DNA from: Micromonospora sp. WMMD882
GTDB lineage: Bacteria > Actinomycetota > Actinomycetes > Mycobacteriales > Micromonosporaceae
Length of the DNA stretch: 64,000 nt
Direction: 5' to 3'
Assembly: GCF_027497255.1 (NCBI RefSeq)
Contig: NZ_CP114903.1
Span: 1,426,001-1,490,000 of the forward strand
Shown piece after piece: positions 41,040 through 49,869 of this stretch. The notes beneath the pieces are model-generated. The model made no database searches, had not been told where the DNA came from, and was given only the letters and a program-made list of their open reading frames with translations. The position numbers and the translations under genes are program-made. Position 1 is the stretch's first letter; every line of letters starts with the position of its first letter.

Positions 41040-41615
41040 ATGTCCACACCACGCCAACGCATGGTCGAGCTGGGCATCGCCCAGGAGGGTGATCCGGTGC
41101 TGGACCGCCCGGCGACGCCGTTCGCGCTGCCCGGCGAGGCCGACGAGGCCGGACGGCTGGTGGACCGCCTACGGGCCACCATGTCCCGGATCGCCACCGT
41201 GCACGTGTTCGCCAAGGGCATGGGCCTGGCCGCGCCCCAGGTCGGTGTCAGCCGGTCGGCCGCGCTCGTGCGCGCCCCGGACGGGGCGGAGCTGGTCCTG
41301 CTCAACCCCCGGGTGCTCGACGAGTCCCCGGAGACCGACGAGCAGTACGAGGGTTGTCTGAGCTTCTTCGACGTGCGTGGGCTGGTGCGCCGGCCGACCC
41401 GGATCGAGGTGGCCCACCAGCAGGCCGACGGCCGCACGGTGGTCACCGGGTTCCGGGACGGGTTGGCCCGGCTGGTCGCCCACGAGATCGACCACCTCGA
41501 CGGTCGGCTGTACCGGGAGCGGATGCCGCCCGGGGTCGAGGTGATCCCGGTGGCGCGGTACCGGGGCACCGGGGCCCGCTGGTCGTACCGGGCCGGCGAC
41601 GGCCGGGACGACTGA
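41040..41615 (+). CDS. def: Peptide deformylase
   Basis: A 191-residue metalloenzyme that removes the formyl group from nascent proteins. The three motifs are complete: GMGLAAPQVGVS (motif 1), YEGCLSFFDVRG (motif 2, Cys ligand) and LVAHEIDHLDGRLY (motif 3, HEIDH). The N-terminal 20 residues MSTPRQRMVELGIAQEGDPV are usual for type-1B actinobacterial enzymes. ATG at 41040 with GGGACGGGAG upstream. It is divergent from rtcB and ends in a strong terminator shared with the LPXTG gene. Confidence 0.95.
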   Translation: MSTPRQRMVELGIAQEGDPVLDRPATPFALPGEADEAGRLVDRLRATMSRIATVHVFAKGMGLAAPQVGVSRSAALVRAPDGAELVLLNPRVLDESPETDEQYEGCLSFFDVRGLVRRPTRIEVAHQQADGRTVVTGFRDGLARLVAHEIDHLDGRLYRERMPPGVEVIPVARYRGTGARWSYRAGDGRDD

Positions 41616-41631
41616 CCGGGGCCGGGAACGG

Positions 41632-41669
41632 CGTGCCGCCCGCCGGACGGCTGTCCGGCGGGCGGCACG
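41632..41669. terminator. Bidirectional terminator between def and the LPXTG gene
   Basis: Exact 17-base arms (CGTGCCGCCCGCCGGAC and complement) surround a GGCT loop. It is 17 bases after the def stop and 14 bases from the convergent LPXTG gene stop. Confidence 0.9.
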
Positions 41670-41682
41670 GGTGGATCGGGCG

Positions 41683-42441
41683 TCAGCTCGCGGCCCCCGA
41701 GCCGAACCGGCTGCGCCGACGCCAGAGGAAGGTCCCCAGCAGCATCACCGCGCCGGCGCCGACCAGGCCACCGCCGACCTTGATCGGCAGTTCCATGTCG
41801 TCACCGGTCACCGGCAGCTTCCCACCGTGGTGCGGGGGCTTACCGCCGTGGTGCGGGGGCTTGCCGCCGTGGTGGCGCGGCAGGACGGTCAGCACGGCCG
41901 TCGCGGTGCGGCCGGTCTCCAGCCCCCGGGCGGTGAAGGTCACCCGGCCGGCGCACCAGGCCCGGTAGGGGAACGAGAAGGAGCCCTGCGCGTCGGCGCG
42001 GACGGTGAAGGTCTGCTCGCCGCAGTCGCGCGAGCCGTCCCAGGTGCCGCCCCGGTGCTCGGGCGGGCCGTCACCGGGCTGGGAGGCGTCCTGCCGTTGC
42101 CGGACGACGGACGCCAGCGCCACGGTGCCGTCACCGTCGAGCCGGGCGCCGCGTTCCGAGTTGAGGGCGCCGGCGGCCAGCGGGCTGAACGTGATGGTGA
42201 TCTCCACCAGCTCGTTCGGTCCGAAGCCGGTGCCGGTGACGGTGGTGGTCTCCCCTTCCACCACCGTGCTCGGGTTGACCGTCAGGGTCGGCCCGACCGG
42301 CGGGTAGGGCGGTGGCTGGGTCGGGCCGGGTGGACTGGTGGGCGGAGGTTGCGGCTGGGACAGGGCCGCCCCCGCCGCGGTCGGCGCGGCCACGACGGCC
42401 ATGCCGACCGCGATGGCCGTGATGATGCGGGATAGCCGCAT
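41683..42441 (-). CDS. LPXTG-anchored cell-wall surface protein
   Basis: A 252-residue exported protein. A signal peptide (MRLSRIITAIAVGMAVVAAP, cleavage near AGA) is followed by a Pro-rich stretch and a beta-rich domain of about 120 residues (TLTVNPSTVVEGETTTVTGT, ITITFSPLAAGAL). Then come three HHGGKPP-type repeats and the sorting signal LPVTGDDM, a hydrophobic helix and RRRSRF. The order marks it as a sortase substrate. The beta domain resembles Ig-like/'FIVAR'-type folds but no family is certain. DUF4012 gene lies 12 bases upstream on the same strand, so co-expression is likely. The repeat may bind metal through its His pairs. Confidence 0.85.
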   Translation of the reverse strand: MRLSRIITAIAVGMAVVAAPTAAGAALSQPQPPPTSPPGPTQPPPYPPVGPTLTVNPSTVVEGETTTVTGTGFGPNELVEITITFSPLAAGALNSERGARLDGDGTVALASVVRQRQDASQPGDGPPEHRGGTWDGSRDCGEQTFTVRADAQGSFSFPYRAWCAGRVTFTARGLETGRTATAVLTVLPRHHGGKPPHHGGKPPHHGGKLPVTGDDMELPIKVGGGLVGAGAVMLLGTFLWRRRSRFGSGAAS

Positions 42442-42453
42442 GATGGGTCCTTC

Positions 42454-44235
42454 CTACTGGTCACAGCGAGATGCCTGGTGGATGTGGGTGGTCCATGGGG
42501 TGGCGGTGGGAGTCAGCCAGAGCTCCGCCCCGCCGGTGCCCGTGGACGCCGTCAGCAGGTCGACCTCCAGGGCCCGGGTGGCGCCGGGTCCGACCGCCAT
42601 GGTGACGATGGCGACCTGACGGCGGCGTTCGGTGCCGCTGCCCAACGCCGTGTCGACCCCGTCCAGTCGGGCGCGCACCACCGCGCCGCCGGCCGGGCTG
42701 AAGACGTTGACCAGGGTGTGGACGACGTACGGGTCACCGTCGCGTCCCATGCCGAGCACGGATGACGTGAGTCCCGCCCGGGGCGCCGTCGAGTGCAGCG
42801 ACACCCTCAGTCGAAGCTCGCGCCGGCCGTCCGCCCGGCACCTGCCGACCGTCAACGACACGTCCGGCTTCAGGTAGTAGCCGAGTTTCGCGCCGCTGCT
42901 GTCGTTGAGGAACACGCCGACGGTCGGCTGTTCCTCCCGCTCCGGAAGCGTCCCGGTCAACCGGCTGTCGCCGAGCGCCTGTTGGTGCACCGGATCGGTA
43001 CTCCAGAACAATATCCGTCGTTCACCTATAGAACGGTCGAATGCCGACAAAAGCGTTCGAGGATCGACCGGTCGGGTGAGAAACGCCTCGAAGACCTCCG
43101 CCGCCGCCCGGGCGAAGAACTCGTCCTGTTCGGCCAGGTCCAGCCGCAGGTAGCTGTCGGAGAGCAGGACCCGGACGATGGTGTCGCTGGTCAGCGCCCC
43201 GTAACCGGGAACCTCTACCGGACCGGTGCCGACCAGCAGGTAGGACAGGGCCACCGGGTCCATCGCCAGCACGCCGTCCACGGTCGTCCCGGTGTGCCGG
43301 CGGAACATCTCCCGGTACAGCGCGGCGGCGGTGGGGAAGTGCGGGGTCAGGTTGACGTCCGCGGGATAGATGCCGGGCAGGTCGGTGTAGAGGGCGCGCA
43401 TCTCCCGGCTGATCCCCGGCAACGGCGGCTGGAAGTAGCCCATCTCCACGGCGGCGCCCTGTCCGGCCAGCCGTACCCGCCCCCGGTCCGCCTCGATCAC
43501 CGCGTACGCGCCGAACATGCCGCCGGTGGCCCGCAGCTCGGCGAGGTTCTGCGAGACCAGCAGGTAGGACCGTTTTCCGCCCGCGCCGAGCAGCGACGGC
43601 AGGATGCCGGCGCCCCGGCTGACCGCGCCGGTGAGCCGGGCCAGCCGGTCGACCTCGGCGCGCAGCCCGGACAGCGCCGTGCGGACCTGGGCGGTCAGGC
43701 CGGCCGCCGGCACCGCGCCGAGCCGGCCGGCCGCCTGCCGCACCGCCGCGTCGGCCGCGGCGAGCTGCTCACCGGTCGACCGCAGCACAGCCAGGTCGAG
43801 GCGGCCGTCCCGGGGAAGCAGGCCGGTGAGGTCGACGGCGAGCAGCCGGGGGAACGCCTGGTGGGCCAGGTCGTCCAGGGCGACCGTGATCTGCCGGACG
43901 GCGGTCAGGTCGTCCCCGACGTACGGCGCCCTGCGGGCGAGGGACCAGCCAGGATCCGCGGCGGCGCGCCGGGCCGCGGTGGTCTGTTCCTGCAGGGCGG
44001 CCAGGGCGCGTCGGGCCCGGTCGGTGTCCCCGCCCACGAGCTGCGCGTTGAGATCACGGGCCAGACCGGCGACGCCGAGCAGGTGGCCGCGGGTCTGCCA
44101 GACGCGCAGGCCGACCCAGCCGCCCGCCACGAGCAGCAACGAGACAGCCACGAGACCGGCGAGAAGCGCCCGGCGCAGTCGCGGCCGGCGGTGCCGGCGG
44201 GTACGCCGTCGCCGGGGCGTCACGCGTGTCGTCAC
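42454..44235 (-). CDS. DUF4012 domain-containing membrane-anchored protein
   Basis: A 593-residue protein. A basic N-terminus (RRRRTRRHRRPRLRRALLAG) and one helix (about residues 25-47) anchor it, and a long extracytoplasmic part follows. The DUF4012 domain includes LVSQNLAELRATGGMFGAYA, QPPLPGISREMRALYTDLPG, DVNLTPHFPTAAALYREMFR and VDGVLAMDPVALSYLLVGTG. DUF4012 proteins sit in exopolysaccharide loci and related to LytR-type functions by context only. The GTG start has AGGAG upstream. It overlooks the WbuB-like gene across an AT-rich gap of 106 bases. It probably assists polymer export or attachment. Confidence 0.85.
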   Translation of the reverse strand: MTTRVTPRRRRTRRHRRPRLRRALLAGLVAVSLLLVAGGWVGLRVWQTRGHLLGVAGLARDLNAQLVGGDTDRARRALAALQEQTTAARRAAADPGWSLARRAPYVGDDLTAVRQITVALDDLAHQAFPRLLAVDLTGLLPRDGRLDLAVLRSTGEQLAAADAAVRQAAGRLGAVPAAGLTAQVRTALSGLRAEVDRLARLTGAVSRGAGILPSLLGAGGKRSYLLVSQNLAELRATGGMFGAYAVIEADRGRVRLAGQGAAVEMGYFQPPLPGISREMRALYTDLPGIYPADVNLTPHFPTAAALYREMFRRHTGTTVDGVLAMDPVALSYLLVGTGPVEVPGYGALTSDTIVRVLLSDSYLRLDLAEQDEFFARAAAEVFEAFLTRPVDPRTLLSAFDRSIGERRILFWSTDPVHQQALGDSRLTGTLPEREEQPTVGVFLNDSSGAKLGYYLKPDVSLTVGRCRADGRRELRLRVSLHSTAPRAGLTSSVLGMGRDGDPYVVHTLVNVFSPAGGAVVRARLDGVDTALGSGTERRRQVAIVTMAVGPGATRALEVDLLTASTGTGGAELWLTPTATPWTTHIHQASRCDQ

Positions 44236-44341
44236 ACCCGTTCTCCTGGGACAAAATGGTCAGAAAAGTACGCTTCCTTGGGATTTTCTACCCCATACTG
44301 ATATGGCGTAGGGGTTTTAACGCCTTATTCAGTCTTATGTG
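44236..44341. other. AT-rich intergenic region upstream of the DUF4012 gene
   Basis: The stretch is strikingly AT-rich for this genome, with runs such as GGGATTTTCTACCCCATACTG. GGCGT-N10-ACGCC near 44305-44325 is a short inverted repeat. It must contain the promoter of the minus-strand DUF4012 gene, and it marks the edge of the polysaccharide locus. Confidence 0.45.
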
Positions 44342-45565
44342 TTATTCGCGAGGTGGCTTCACGTCGCCGACGGTCACGTCCCGCAGGATCCGCTCGATCC
44401 GGTCCACTCCGGCCGCCCGGGACATCTGCCGCTGGTACGCCTCGCGGCCCCGCCGCCCCATCTGCGCCCGCGCCTCGGCCGGGATCGTCGCGGCCAGCCA
44501 GAACCGGTCGGCCAACGCGGACCAGTCCTCCGGTGGGCAGGACAGTCCGGCCCGGGCCCGTTCGACGATCGTCACCGTGTCCCCGGCGGCGGAGGCCACC
44601 ACGGGCGCCGCGCAGGAGAACGCGGCCTGGACCTTCGCCGGCACCACCCCGCGCAGCTCGGGCAGGTCTCGGGCGGCCACGAGCTGGTAGTCCGCCGCGG
44701 CGTAGAGGTCGGCCATCTCCACCGGCGACCGGCGCTCGAGGAACCGCACGTTCGGCACCCGCCGGTCGGCCACCAACGCACGCAGCCCCGGCTCGTCCAC
44801 GCCCGAGCCGACCAGGACCAGATCCATCCGGTCGGCCACCGCGGCGGCGGCCCGCACGGCGGTGTCCAACCGCTGCCGTGGCCCGATCGCCCCCGCGTGC
44901 ATCACCACGCAACGTCCGTCCCCGCCCACCAGTCGCCGGGCGGCCGGGCTCGGCCGGGCCGGATGGAAGATCCGCTCGTCGGTCCAGTTGAGCACCAGAC
45001 GGACCCGGGCCGGGTCGGCGCCGGCGGCGACCACCAGGTCCCGCATGGACCAGGCGGTGACGACGACCGCGTCGGCGTCGGCGTAGAGCCGACGCGACGC
45101 CGCCGCCACCCGGGCCCCGACCGGATCGCCGGTCGACTCTTCCCGGGACCACAGGTCCTGCACGTGCAGGACGGTGGGCACCCGGCCCAGCACCCGCCGC
45201 AACGCGGCGGCGGCGAGGGTCACCGCCGGGACCTGACAGACGTGCAGCACGTCGATCCCGGCCAGGAAACCCCGAGCGGCCAGCGCGACCGCGCCGGCGA
45301 ACGACACCGGGCCGGCCAGCCGGGCCGCCGGGGAGGCGTCACCGGTGGGATAACGGGGCACCCGCCGTACGGTCAACCGCTCGCTACGCGTCTCGTACCG
45401 CCAGTGCTGCCGCCAGCCCGGGTAGATCCGGCCGCCCGGGTGGTGCGGGAACCCGGTGAGCACCCGCACCTCGTGGCCCCGGGCGGCCAGCTCCTCGGCG
45501 AGGCTGCCGGGGACGAAGGCCGGCTCCGGCGGGAAGTGGTACGACAGGATGCCGATCCGCGCCAC
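44342..45565 (-). CDS. Glycosyltransferase family 4, WbuB-like
   Basis: A 407-residue GT-B enzyme. The N-terminal acceptor domain starts RIGILSYHFPPEPAFVPGSL followed by AEELAARGHEVRVLTGFPHHP, characteristic of WbuB (colanic acid) transferases. The donor-binding half contains VVMHAGAIGPRQRLDTAVRA, LVGSGVDEPGLRALV, NVRFLERRSPVEMADLYAAA and VPAKVQAAFSCAAPVVASAA. No membrane helix. It probably adds a sugar (N-acetyl-fucosamine-like in colanic acid) to a lipid-linked intermediate. It shares the locus with DUF4012, a phosphatase, BY-kinase and CapD homologue, supporting exopolysaccharide assembly. Confidence 0.9.
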   Translation of the reverse strand: MARIGILSYHFPPEPAFVPGSLAEELAARGHEVRVLTGFPHHPGGRIYPGWRQHWRYETRSERLTVRRVPRYPTGDASPAARLAGPVSFAGAVALAARGFLAGIDVLHVCQVPAVTLAAAALRRVLGRVPTVLHVQDLWSREESTGDPVGARVAAASRRLYADADAVVVTAWSMRDLVVAAGADPARVRLVLNWTDERIFHPARPSPAARRLVGGDGRCVVMHAGAIGPRQRLDTAVRAAAAVADRMDLVLVGSGVDEPGLRALVADRRVPNVRFLERRSPVEMADLYAAADYQLVAARDLPELRGVVPAKVQAAFSCAAPVVASAAGDTVTIVERARAGLSCPPEDWSALADRFWLAATIPAEARAQMGRRGREAYQRQMSRAAGVDRIERILRDVTVGDVKPPRE

Positions 45566-45707
45566 GCCGTCCCCTCACCCGCCGGCCGGCGCGGCGGGCT
45601 GCCGGACCGGCCGGCGGCCCGCATAGGATGCCGACACCCCCTCAACCGTCGGCCGGCCGACGCCCGGCTGGAGCGCCCCCCGGTCACGGCGCACGAGAGG
45701 GACTGTC

Positions 45708-46259
45708 ATGCCAGAACAGGTGCTGTTCGTCTGCCACGCCAACCTGTGCCGGTCGCCGATGGCCGAGCACATCGCCCGCCGGCTGCTGGCCAGGTGGCCG
45801 GTCGCGGTGGCCAGCGCCGGCACCGCCGCCGTGCCCGGCCGGCCCATGCACCCGTACGCGGCCTTCGTCACCGCCACCCGGGGCGGCGATCCGACCGGGT
45901 TCCGCAGTCGGCGGCTGGACGCCGCGGACCTCGTCGAGGCGACCCTGGTGCTGACCGCCACCCGCCGGCAGCGGTCGTTCTGCGCCACGCTGGCGCCCGC
46001 CGTCCTGCGCCGGACGTTCACCCTGCGCCAGTTCGCCCGCCTCGCCGCGGCGGCCGACCCGCCGTCGGGCGGGGACGGGCGTCCGTTGCGGGCGGTGGTG
46101 GAGGCCGCCGCCCTGGCCCGCGCCCGGCTGCAACCGGCGCTCGACGGTGACGACCTGGCGGACCCGATCGGGGGCGGCCCGGCCGACTTCACCCGCTGCG
46201 CGGAGGAGATCGAACGGTCGGTGGCGCCCATCGGCGCGCTCATCGCGGCAGCCGGGTGA
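45708..46259 (+). CDS. Low-molecular-weight protein-tyrosine phosphatase (Wzb-like)
   Basis: A 183-residue phosphatase. The P-loop is VCHANLCRSPMAEH (C-X5-R with Cys near residue 9), in which HA replaces the more usual TG/GN. The general-acid loop DPIGGGPADFTRCAEEIE near residue 150 supplies Asp. The middle section is longer than in the shortest LMW-PTPs. It is convergent with the BY-kinase gene, and the two overlap by 20 bases at their ends. In capsule systems this phosphatase removes phosphate from the tyrosine kinase tail, so the pair likely regulates polymer length. Confidence 0.9.
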   Translation: MPEQVLFVCHANLCRSPMAEHIARRLLARWPVAVASAGTAAVPGRPMHPYAAFVTATRGGDPTGFRSRRLDAADLVEATLVLTATRRQRSFCATLAPAVLRRTFTLRQFARLAAAADPPSGGDGRPLRAVVEAAALARARLQPALDGDDLADPIGGGPADFTRCAEEIERSVAPIGALIAAAG

Positions 46260-47688
46260 GTTCCTGGGTGGCGTTGTCGGCGGGGACGCGGTCCTCCCCG
46301 GCCCGGCGGGCGGCGGCCCGGTCGGCGGGCACCGACCGCGACGACACGACCACCCGGTACGCCTCGTACTGGTACGCCTCGCGCTTGTCCACCTTCGCCA
46401 TGTTCAGCACACAGCCGAGGATCCGCACCGAGACCGACTGCAACGCCCGGGACGCGGCGGACACCTGGGTGCGGGAGATGCGCCCCTGCTGGGTGACCAT
46501 CAACGCGCCGTCGGCCTGGACCGCCACCACGACCCCGTCGGTCACCGCGAGCAGCGGCGCGGTGTCGATGATCACGATGTCGGCCGACTCGCGCAGCGAC
46601 GTCAGCAGTTCCGCCATCGCCTTGGAGCCGAGCAGCTCGCTGGGGTTGGGCGGGTTCGACCCGCTGGGCAGGACCAGCAGGGAACGGTCCCCCCACCGCT
46701 GCACCGCGTCACCGACCGGCACGTCGCCGAGCAGCACGTCGGTCAGCCCGACCGCGGACTCCAGGCCGAGGTACTCGGCCACCCGTGGACGCCGCAGGTC
46801 GGCGTCGACGAGCAGCACCCGCCACCCCGCCTCGGCGAGCGCGATGCCCAGGTTGCAGGAGAGGGTGGTCTTGCCCTCGCCCTGCAGGGCGCTGGTCACC
46901 GCGATGATCCGGGCCGGCTCGTGCACGTCGACGAAGCGCAGGTTGGTCCGGATCTTGCGGACCGCCTCGGCGCGGGCGGAGTTCGCCGCGTCACCGACGA
47001 TGAGCGGATCGGTCCGGGCGGCGGCCTCGAACGGCACCACACCGAGCAGCGGGCTGTCGGTGATCCGACGGAGGGTGTCGACGTCGCGCAGCCGGTTGTC
47101 GGACATGCCCCGCCCGATGGCGAGCGCGACGCCGGCGATCAGGCCGGCCAGCAGGCCGAGCAGCAGGTTGCGGTCCGGGCGGGGGGAGACCGGGTCCGTG
47201 CCGACGCGGGGGCCGCTGACCACCTCCAGCTTGATCGAGAGCCGGCCGTCCGGCGGCGTCTCGACCTTCTGCACCAGGTCGACGAACTTCACCGACAGCG
47301 CCTCGGCGACCTTCAGCGCCCGGGTCCGGTCGGTGTCGGTGACGGTGGCCCGGAGCAGGACGGTGCCGGTCTGGACGCTGGTGTCCAGCCGGGCCCGCAC
47401 CCCGTCGGCGCTGAGCCCCAGACCACGGTCCTCGGCGATGACGCGGGCCAGCCGCTCGCTGCGGAGCAGGTCCGCATAGGACTTGACCCGCTGCTGGAGC
47501 CAGAGGCTGCCCTGGTAGGCGTCGGTCACGCCCTGACTGGGCGTGGTGACGAAGAAGGTCACCGTGGCCTGGTAGCGAGGCTCGGCCCGCACGGTGAGGT
47601 AGCCGGCGGCCCCGAGGGCGGCGACGACGGTCACCAGCACGATCCACCATTGTCGGCGGACGAGCAGGACGTAGCTACGGAGATCCAT
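46240..47688 (-). CDS. Polysaccharide co-polymerase/tyrosine autokinase (BY-kinase)
   Basis: A 482-residue fusion of a Wzz/chain-length domain and a CpsD-type kinase. Helix one lies at residues about 14-33 (WWIVLVTVVAALGAAGYLTV) and helix two at about 172-190 (LLLGLLAGLIAGVALAIGRG). The kinase has Walker A VTSALQGEGKTTLSCNLGI, Walker A' VLLVDADLRRP and Walker B IVIIDTAPLL. The C-terminal tyrosine cluster is short, REAYQYEAYRV, but has three tyrosines for autophosphorylation. The ATG at 47688 is favoured by homology. It is divergent from the CapD-like gene and overlaps the phosphatase gene tail-to-tail. Confidence 0.93.
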   Translation of the reverse strand: MDLRSYVLLVRRQWWIVLVTVVAALGAAGYLTVRAEPRYQATVTFFVTTPSQGVTDAYQGSLWLQQRVKSYADLLRSERLARVIAEDRGLGLSADGVRARLDTSVQTGTVLLRATVTDTDRTRALKVAEALSVKFVDLVQKVETPPDGRLSIKLEVVSGPRVGTDPVSPRPDRNLLLGLLAGLIAGVALAIGRGMSDNRLRDVDTLRRITDSPLLGVVPFEAAARTDPLIVGDAANSARAEAVRKIRTNLRFVDVHEPARIIAVTSALQGEGKTTLSCNLGIALAEAGWRVLLVDADLRRPRVAEYLGLESAVGLTDVLLGDVPVGDAVQRWGDRSLLVLPSGSNPPNPSELLGSKAMAELLTSLRESADIVIIDTAPLLAVTDGVVVAVQADGALMVTQQGRISRTQVSAASRALQSVSVRILGCVLNMAKVDKREAYQYEAYRVVVSSRSVPADRAAARRAGEDRVPADNATQELTRLPR

Positions 47689-47890
47689 CAGGCGTGACCT
47701 CGCTTCCGGATCACCATCGGATCGATGCGCTGCACGAAACTCCCCCAAACCGGACTAAAGACATGACAGGATGAAGACCGCTCACTCACCGCACAAAGCG
47801 TCTCGCCGAATGTAATGGATTAACCACTTCAAACAGTCGCATTCCCCTCAATGCGCTCCAATCACCTGAACAGGATCTTGAGGGCATACG

Positions 47891-49747
47891 ATGGACCACG
47901 CTTCCGCGGCCGAGCCGAGCCGCGCCACGCCCCACCGGGACTGGGTGACCCGACGGGCCGCCACCCTGTCCCTGCTCACGGTCGACCTGCTGGCCTGGTG
48001 CGCGGGCTTCATGGCCGCCGCCTGGACCCGCTACGAGTTCGGCCTCACCACCCGCCAGACCAGCCTGGTACTCGGCAGCGCGCTGGTCTGCGCGATCCTG
48101 CACGCCGGCATCGGCCAGTGCTGGCTGACCGTCCGGGGACGACACCCGGTGGGCAGCGTCGGCGAGGCCGGAGCCGTGGCCGGCACCGTCACGCTCGCCA
48201 CCGCCGCCATGCTGGCGGCGCTGCTGCCGATGGCCTACCGCCCCGTCCCGACGAGCACCCCGCTGCTCGGCGGCGCGCTCGCCCTGCTGGTCATGGTGTC
48301 GGTACGGGTCGCGTACCGCCAGCACCGGGACCGCCGCGACCGCCCCGTCCGGGCCGCCACCCGCACCCTGGTGTACGGGGTCGACGCCGCCAGCGAGCGG
48401 CTGGTACGGGCGCTGCTCGGGGACCCGCGCAGCAGGTACCTGCCGGTCGGGCTGCTCGACGACGACCCGGAGAAGTGCACCCTGCGGCTGCACGGACTGC
48501 GGGTGCTCGGCGGTCGGACGGCCATCCAGGAGGCGGTACGCCGGACCCGCGCGGCGACGGTGATCTTCTCGATGGCGGGCAGCGACCCGGAGCTGCTGCG
48601 CGACGTCCGCCGCCGGACCCTGGAGGCGGGCGCGGCGTTCAAGGTGCTGCCCCCGGTACGGGAGCTGCTGGAACGCCCGGTGGCGGTCACCGACGTACGT
48701 GACCTCCAGCTCACCGACCTGCTCGGCCGCGCCCACCGGGCCGCCGAGCTGACCGTCGAGCGCAGCGGGTTGGCCGGCCGACGGGTCCTGGTCACCGGCG
48801 CGGGCGGCTCCATCGGCGCCGAGCTGTGCCGGCAGATCGCCCGCTACGACCCCGGGGAGCTGATGATGCTCGACCGGGACGAGTCGGCCCTGCACGCGCT
48901 GCAACTGTCCCTGCACGGCCGGGCCCTGCTCGACGGGCCGGAGCTGATCCTCGCCGACATCCGGGACGCCGCCGGCATCGCCCGGATCGTCGCCGACCGC
49001 CGCCCGGACGTGGTGTTCCACGCCGCCGCCCTCAAACACCTGCCGCTGCTGCAACGGCACCCCGGCGAGGCGGTCAAGACCAACGTCCTGGGCACCCTCG
49101 CCGTGCTGGAGGCGTGCCGGGACGTCGCCCGGTTCGTCAACATCTCCACCGACAAGGCGGCCCGCCCGACCAGCGTCCTCGGCTACTCGAAACGGGTCAC
49201 CGAGCGGCTCACCGCGCACTACGCGCAGGAGGCCGGCGACGCCTTCCTGAGCGTCCGGTTCGGCAACGTGCTCAGCAGCCGGGGCTCGGTGCTCAACGCG
49301 TTCCGCGCGCAGATCGAGGCCGGCCGTCCCGTCACCGTCACGCACCCCGACGTCACCCGGTACTTCATGACCGTGCAGGAGGCGGTGCACCTGGTCCTGC
49401 TGGCCGCCAGCATCGGTCGCGGCGGCGAGGCGCTCGTGCTGGACATGGGCCGACCGGTCCGGATCGCCGACGTGGCCCGCCGGCTCGCCGCCGAGGCGCC
49501 CCACCCGACCGAGATCGTCTTCACCGGGTTGCGCCCCGGCGAGAAGCTGCACGAGGACCTCTTCGGCGCCGACGAGACCGACAGCCGGCCCCTGCACCCG
49601 CTCATCTCGCACGTGCCGGTCCCCGCCCTGGACCCGGGGGACCTGCGCGACCTCGACCCGTACGCGGACCACGAAGAGGTGATCGAGCGGCTGGCGGCGC
49701 TGTGCACGGCGAGCGGACCGCTGCCGGTGCTTCCGCTGCCCCGGTGA
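47891..49747 (+). CDS. Nucleoside-diphosphate-sugar 4,6-dehydratase, CapD/FlaA1/WbpM-like
   Basis: A 618-residue membrane protein. Four N-terminal helices (about residues 20-150) are followed by a first Rossmann region (TLVYGVDAASERLVRALLGD) and the catalytic SDR domain: RRVLVTGAGGSIGAELCRQI, then VFHAAALKHLPLLQRHPGEA, VNISTDKAARPTSVLGYSKR and FGNVLSSRGSVLNAFRAQIE. Enzymes of this family make UDP-4-keto-6-deoxy-hexosamine for surface glycans. The ATG follows a leader rich in A/T bases shared with the BY-kinase promoter. NhaA gene is next, with an intervening leader of 122 bases. Confidence 0.93.
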   Translation: MDHASAAEPSRATPHRDWVTRRAATLSLLTVDLLAWCAGFMAAAWTRYEFGLTTRQTSLVLGSALVCAILHAGIGQCWLTVRGRHPVGSVGEAGAVAGTVTLATAAMLAALLPMAYRPVPTSTPLLGGALALLVMVSVRVAYRQHRDRRDRPVRAATRTLVYGVDAASERLVRALLGDPRSRYLPVGLLDDDPEKCTLRLHGLRVLGGRTAIQEAVRRTRAATVIFSMAGSDPELLRDVRRRTLEAGAAFKVLPPVRELLERPVAVTDVRDLQLTDLLGRAHRAAELTVERSGLAGRRVLVTGAGGSIGAELCRQIARYDPGELMMLDRDESALHALQLSLHGRALLDGPELILADIRDAAGIARIVADRRPDVVFHAAALKHLPLLQRHPGEAVKTNVLGTLAVLEACRDVARFVNISTDKAARPTSVLGYSKRVTERLTAHYAQEAGDAFLSVRFGNVLSSRGSVLNAFRAQIEAGRPVTVTHPDVTRYFMTVQEAVHLVLLAASIGRGGEALVLDMGRPVRIADVARRLAAEAPHPTEIVFTGLRPGEKLHEDLFGADETDSRPLHPLISHVPVPALDPGDLRDLDPYADHEEVIERLAALCTASGPLPVLPLPR

Positions 49748-49869
49748 CTCTTCTCCCGTCTTACCGGCTCGCCGTCGCCGTCCCCGCTGGGTAGGGTCGG
49801 AGGCGGTGTGCCGGGAAGTCTGGTCGGCGATGGTTCCCTGCCGTCCTCAGACCGAGAAGAGTCACGTCC
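49744..49869 (+). promoter_or_regulatory. Candidate structured leader of nhaA
   Basis: GTGACTCTTCTC at 49744-49755, at the end of the capD-like gene, is exactly complementary to GAGAAGAGTCAC at 49854-49865, four bases before the nhaA GTG. The right arm holds the only purine-rich ribosome-binding sequence. Between them three further complementary pairs occur: GCCG/CGGC (49810-49813/49825-49828), GGGAA/TTCCC (49813-49817/49834-49838) and GTCTG/CAGAC (49818-49822/49848-49852), which interleave like a pseudoknot. TAGGGT at 49792-49797 is a possible -10. It may act as an ion-responsive or RBS-masking element; no known riboswitch family was recognised. Confidence 0.4.

Noticed and set aside
41831-41880. 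CRISPR-like short repeats
   Set aside because: These three short repeats encode HHGGKPP units inside the LPXTG protein; no spacers or cas genes.
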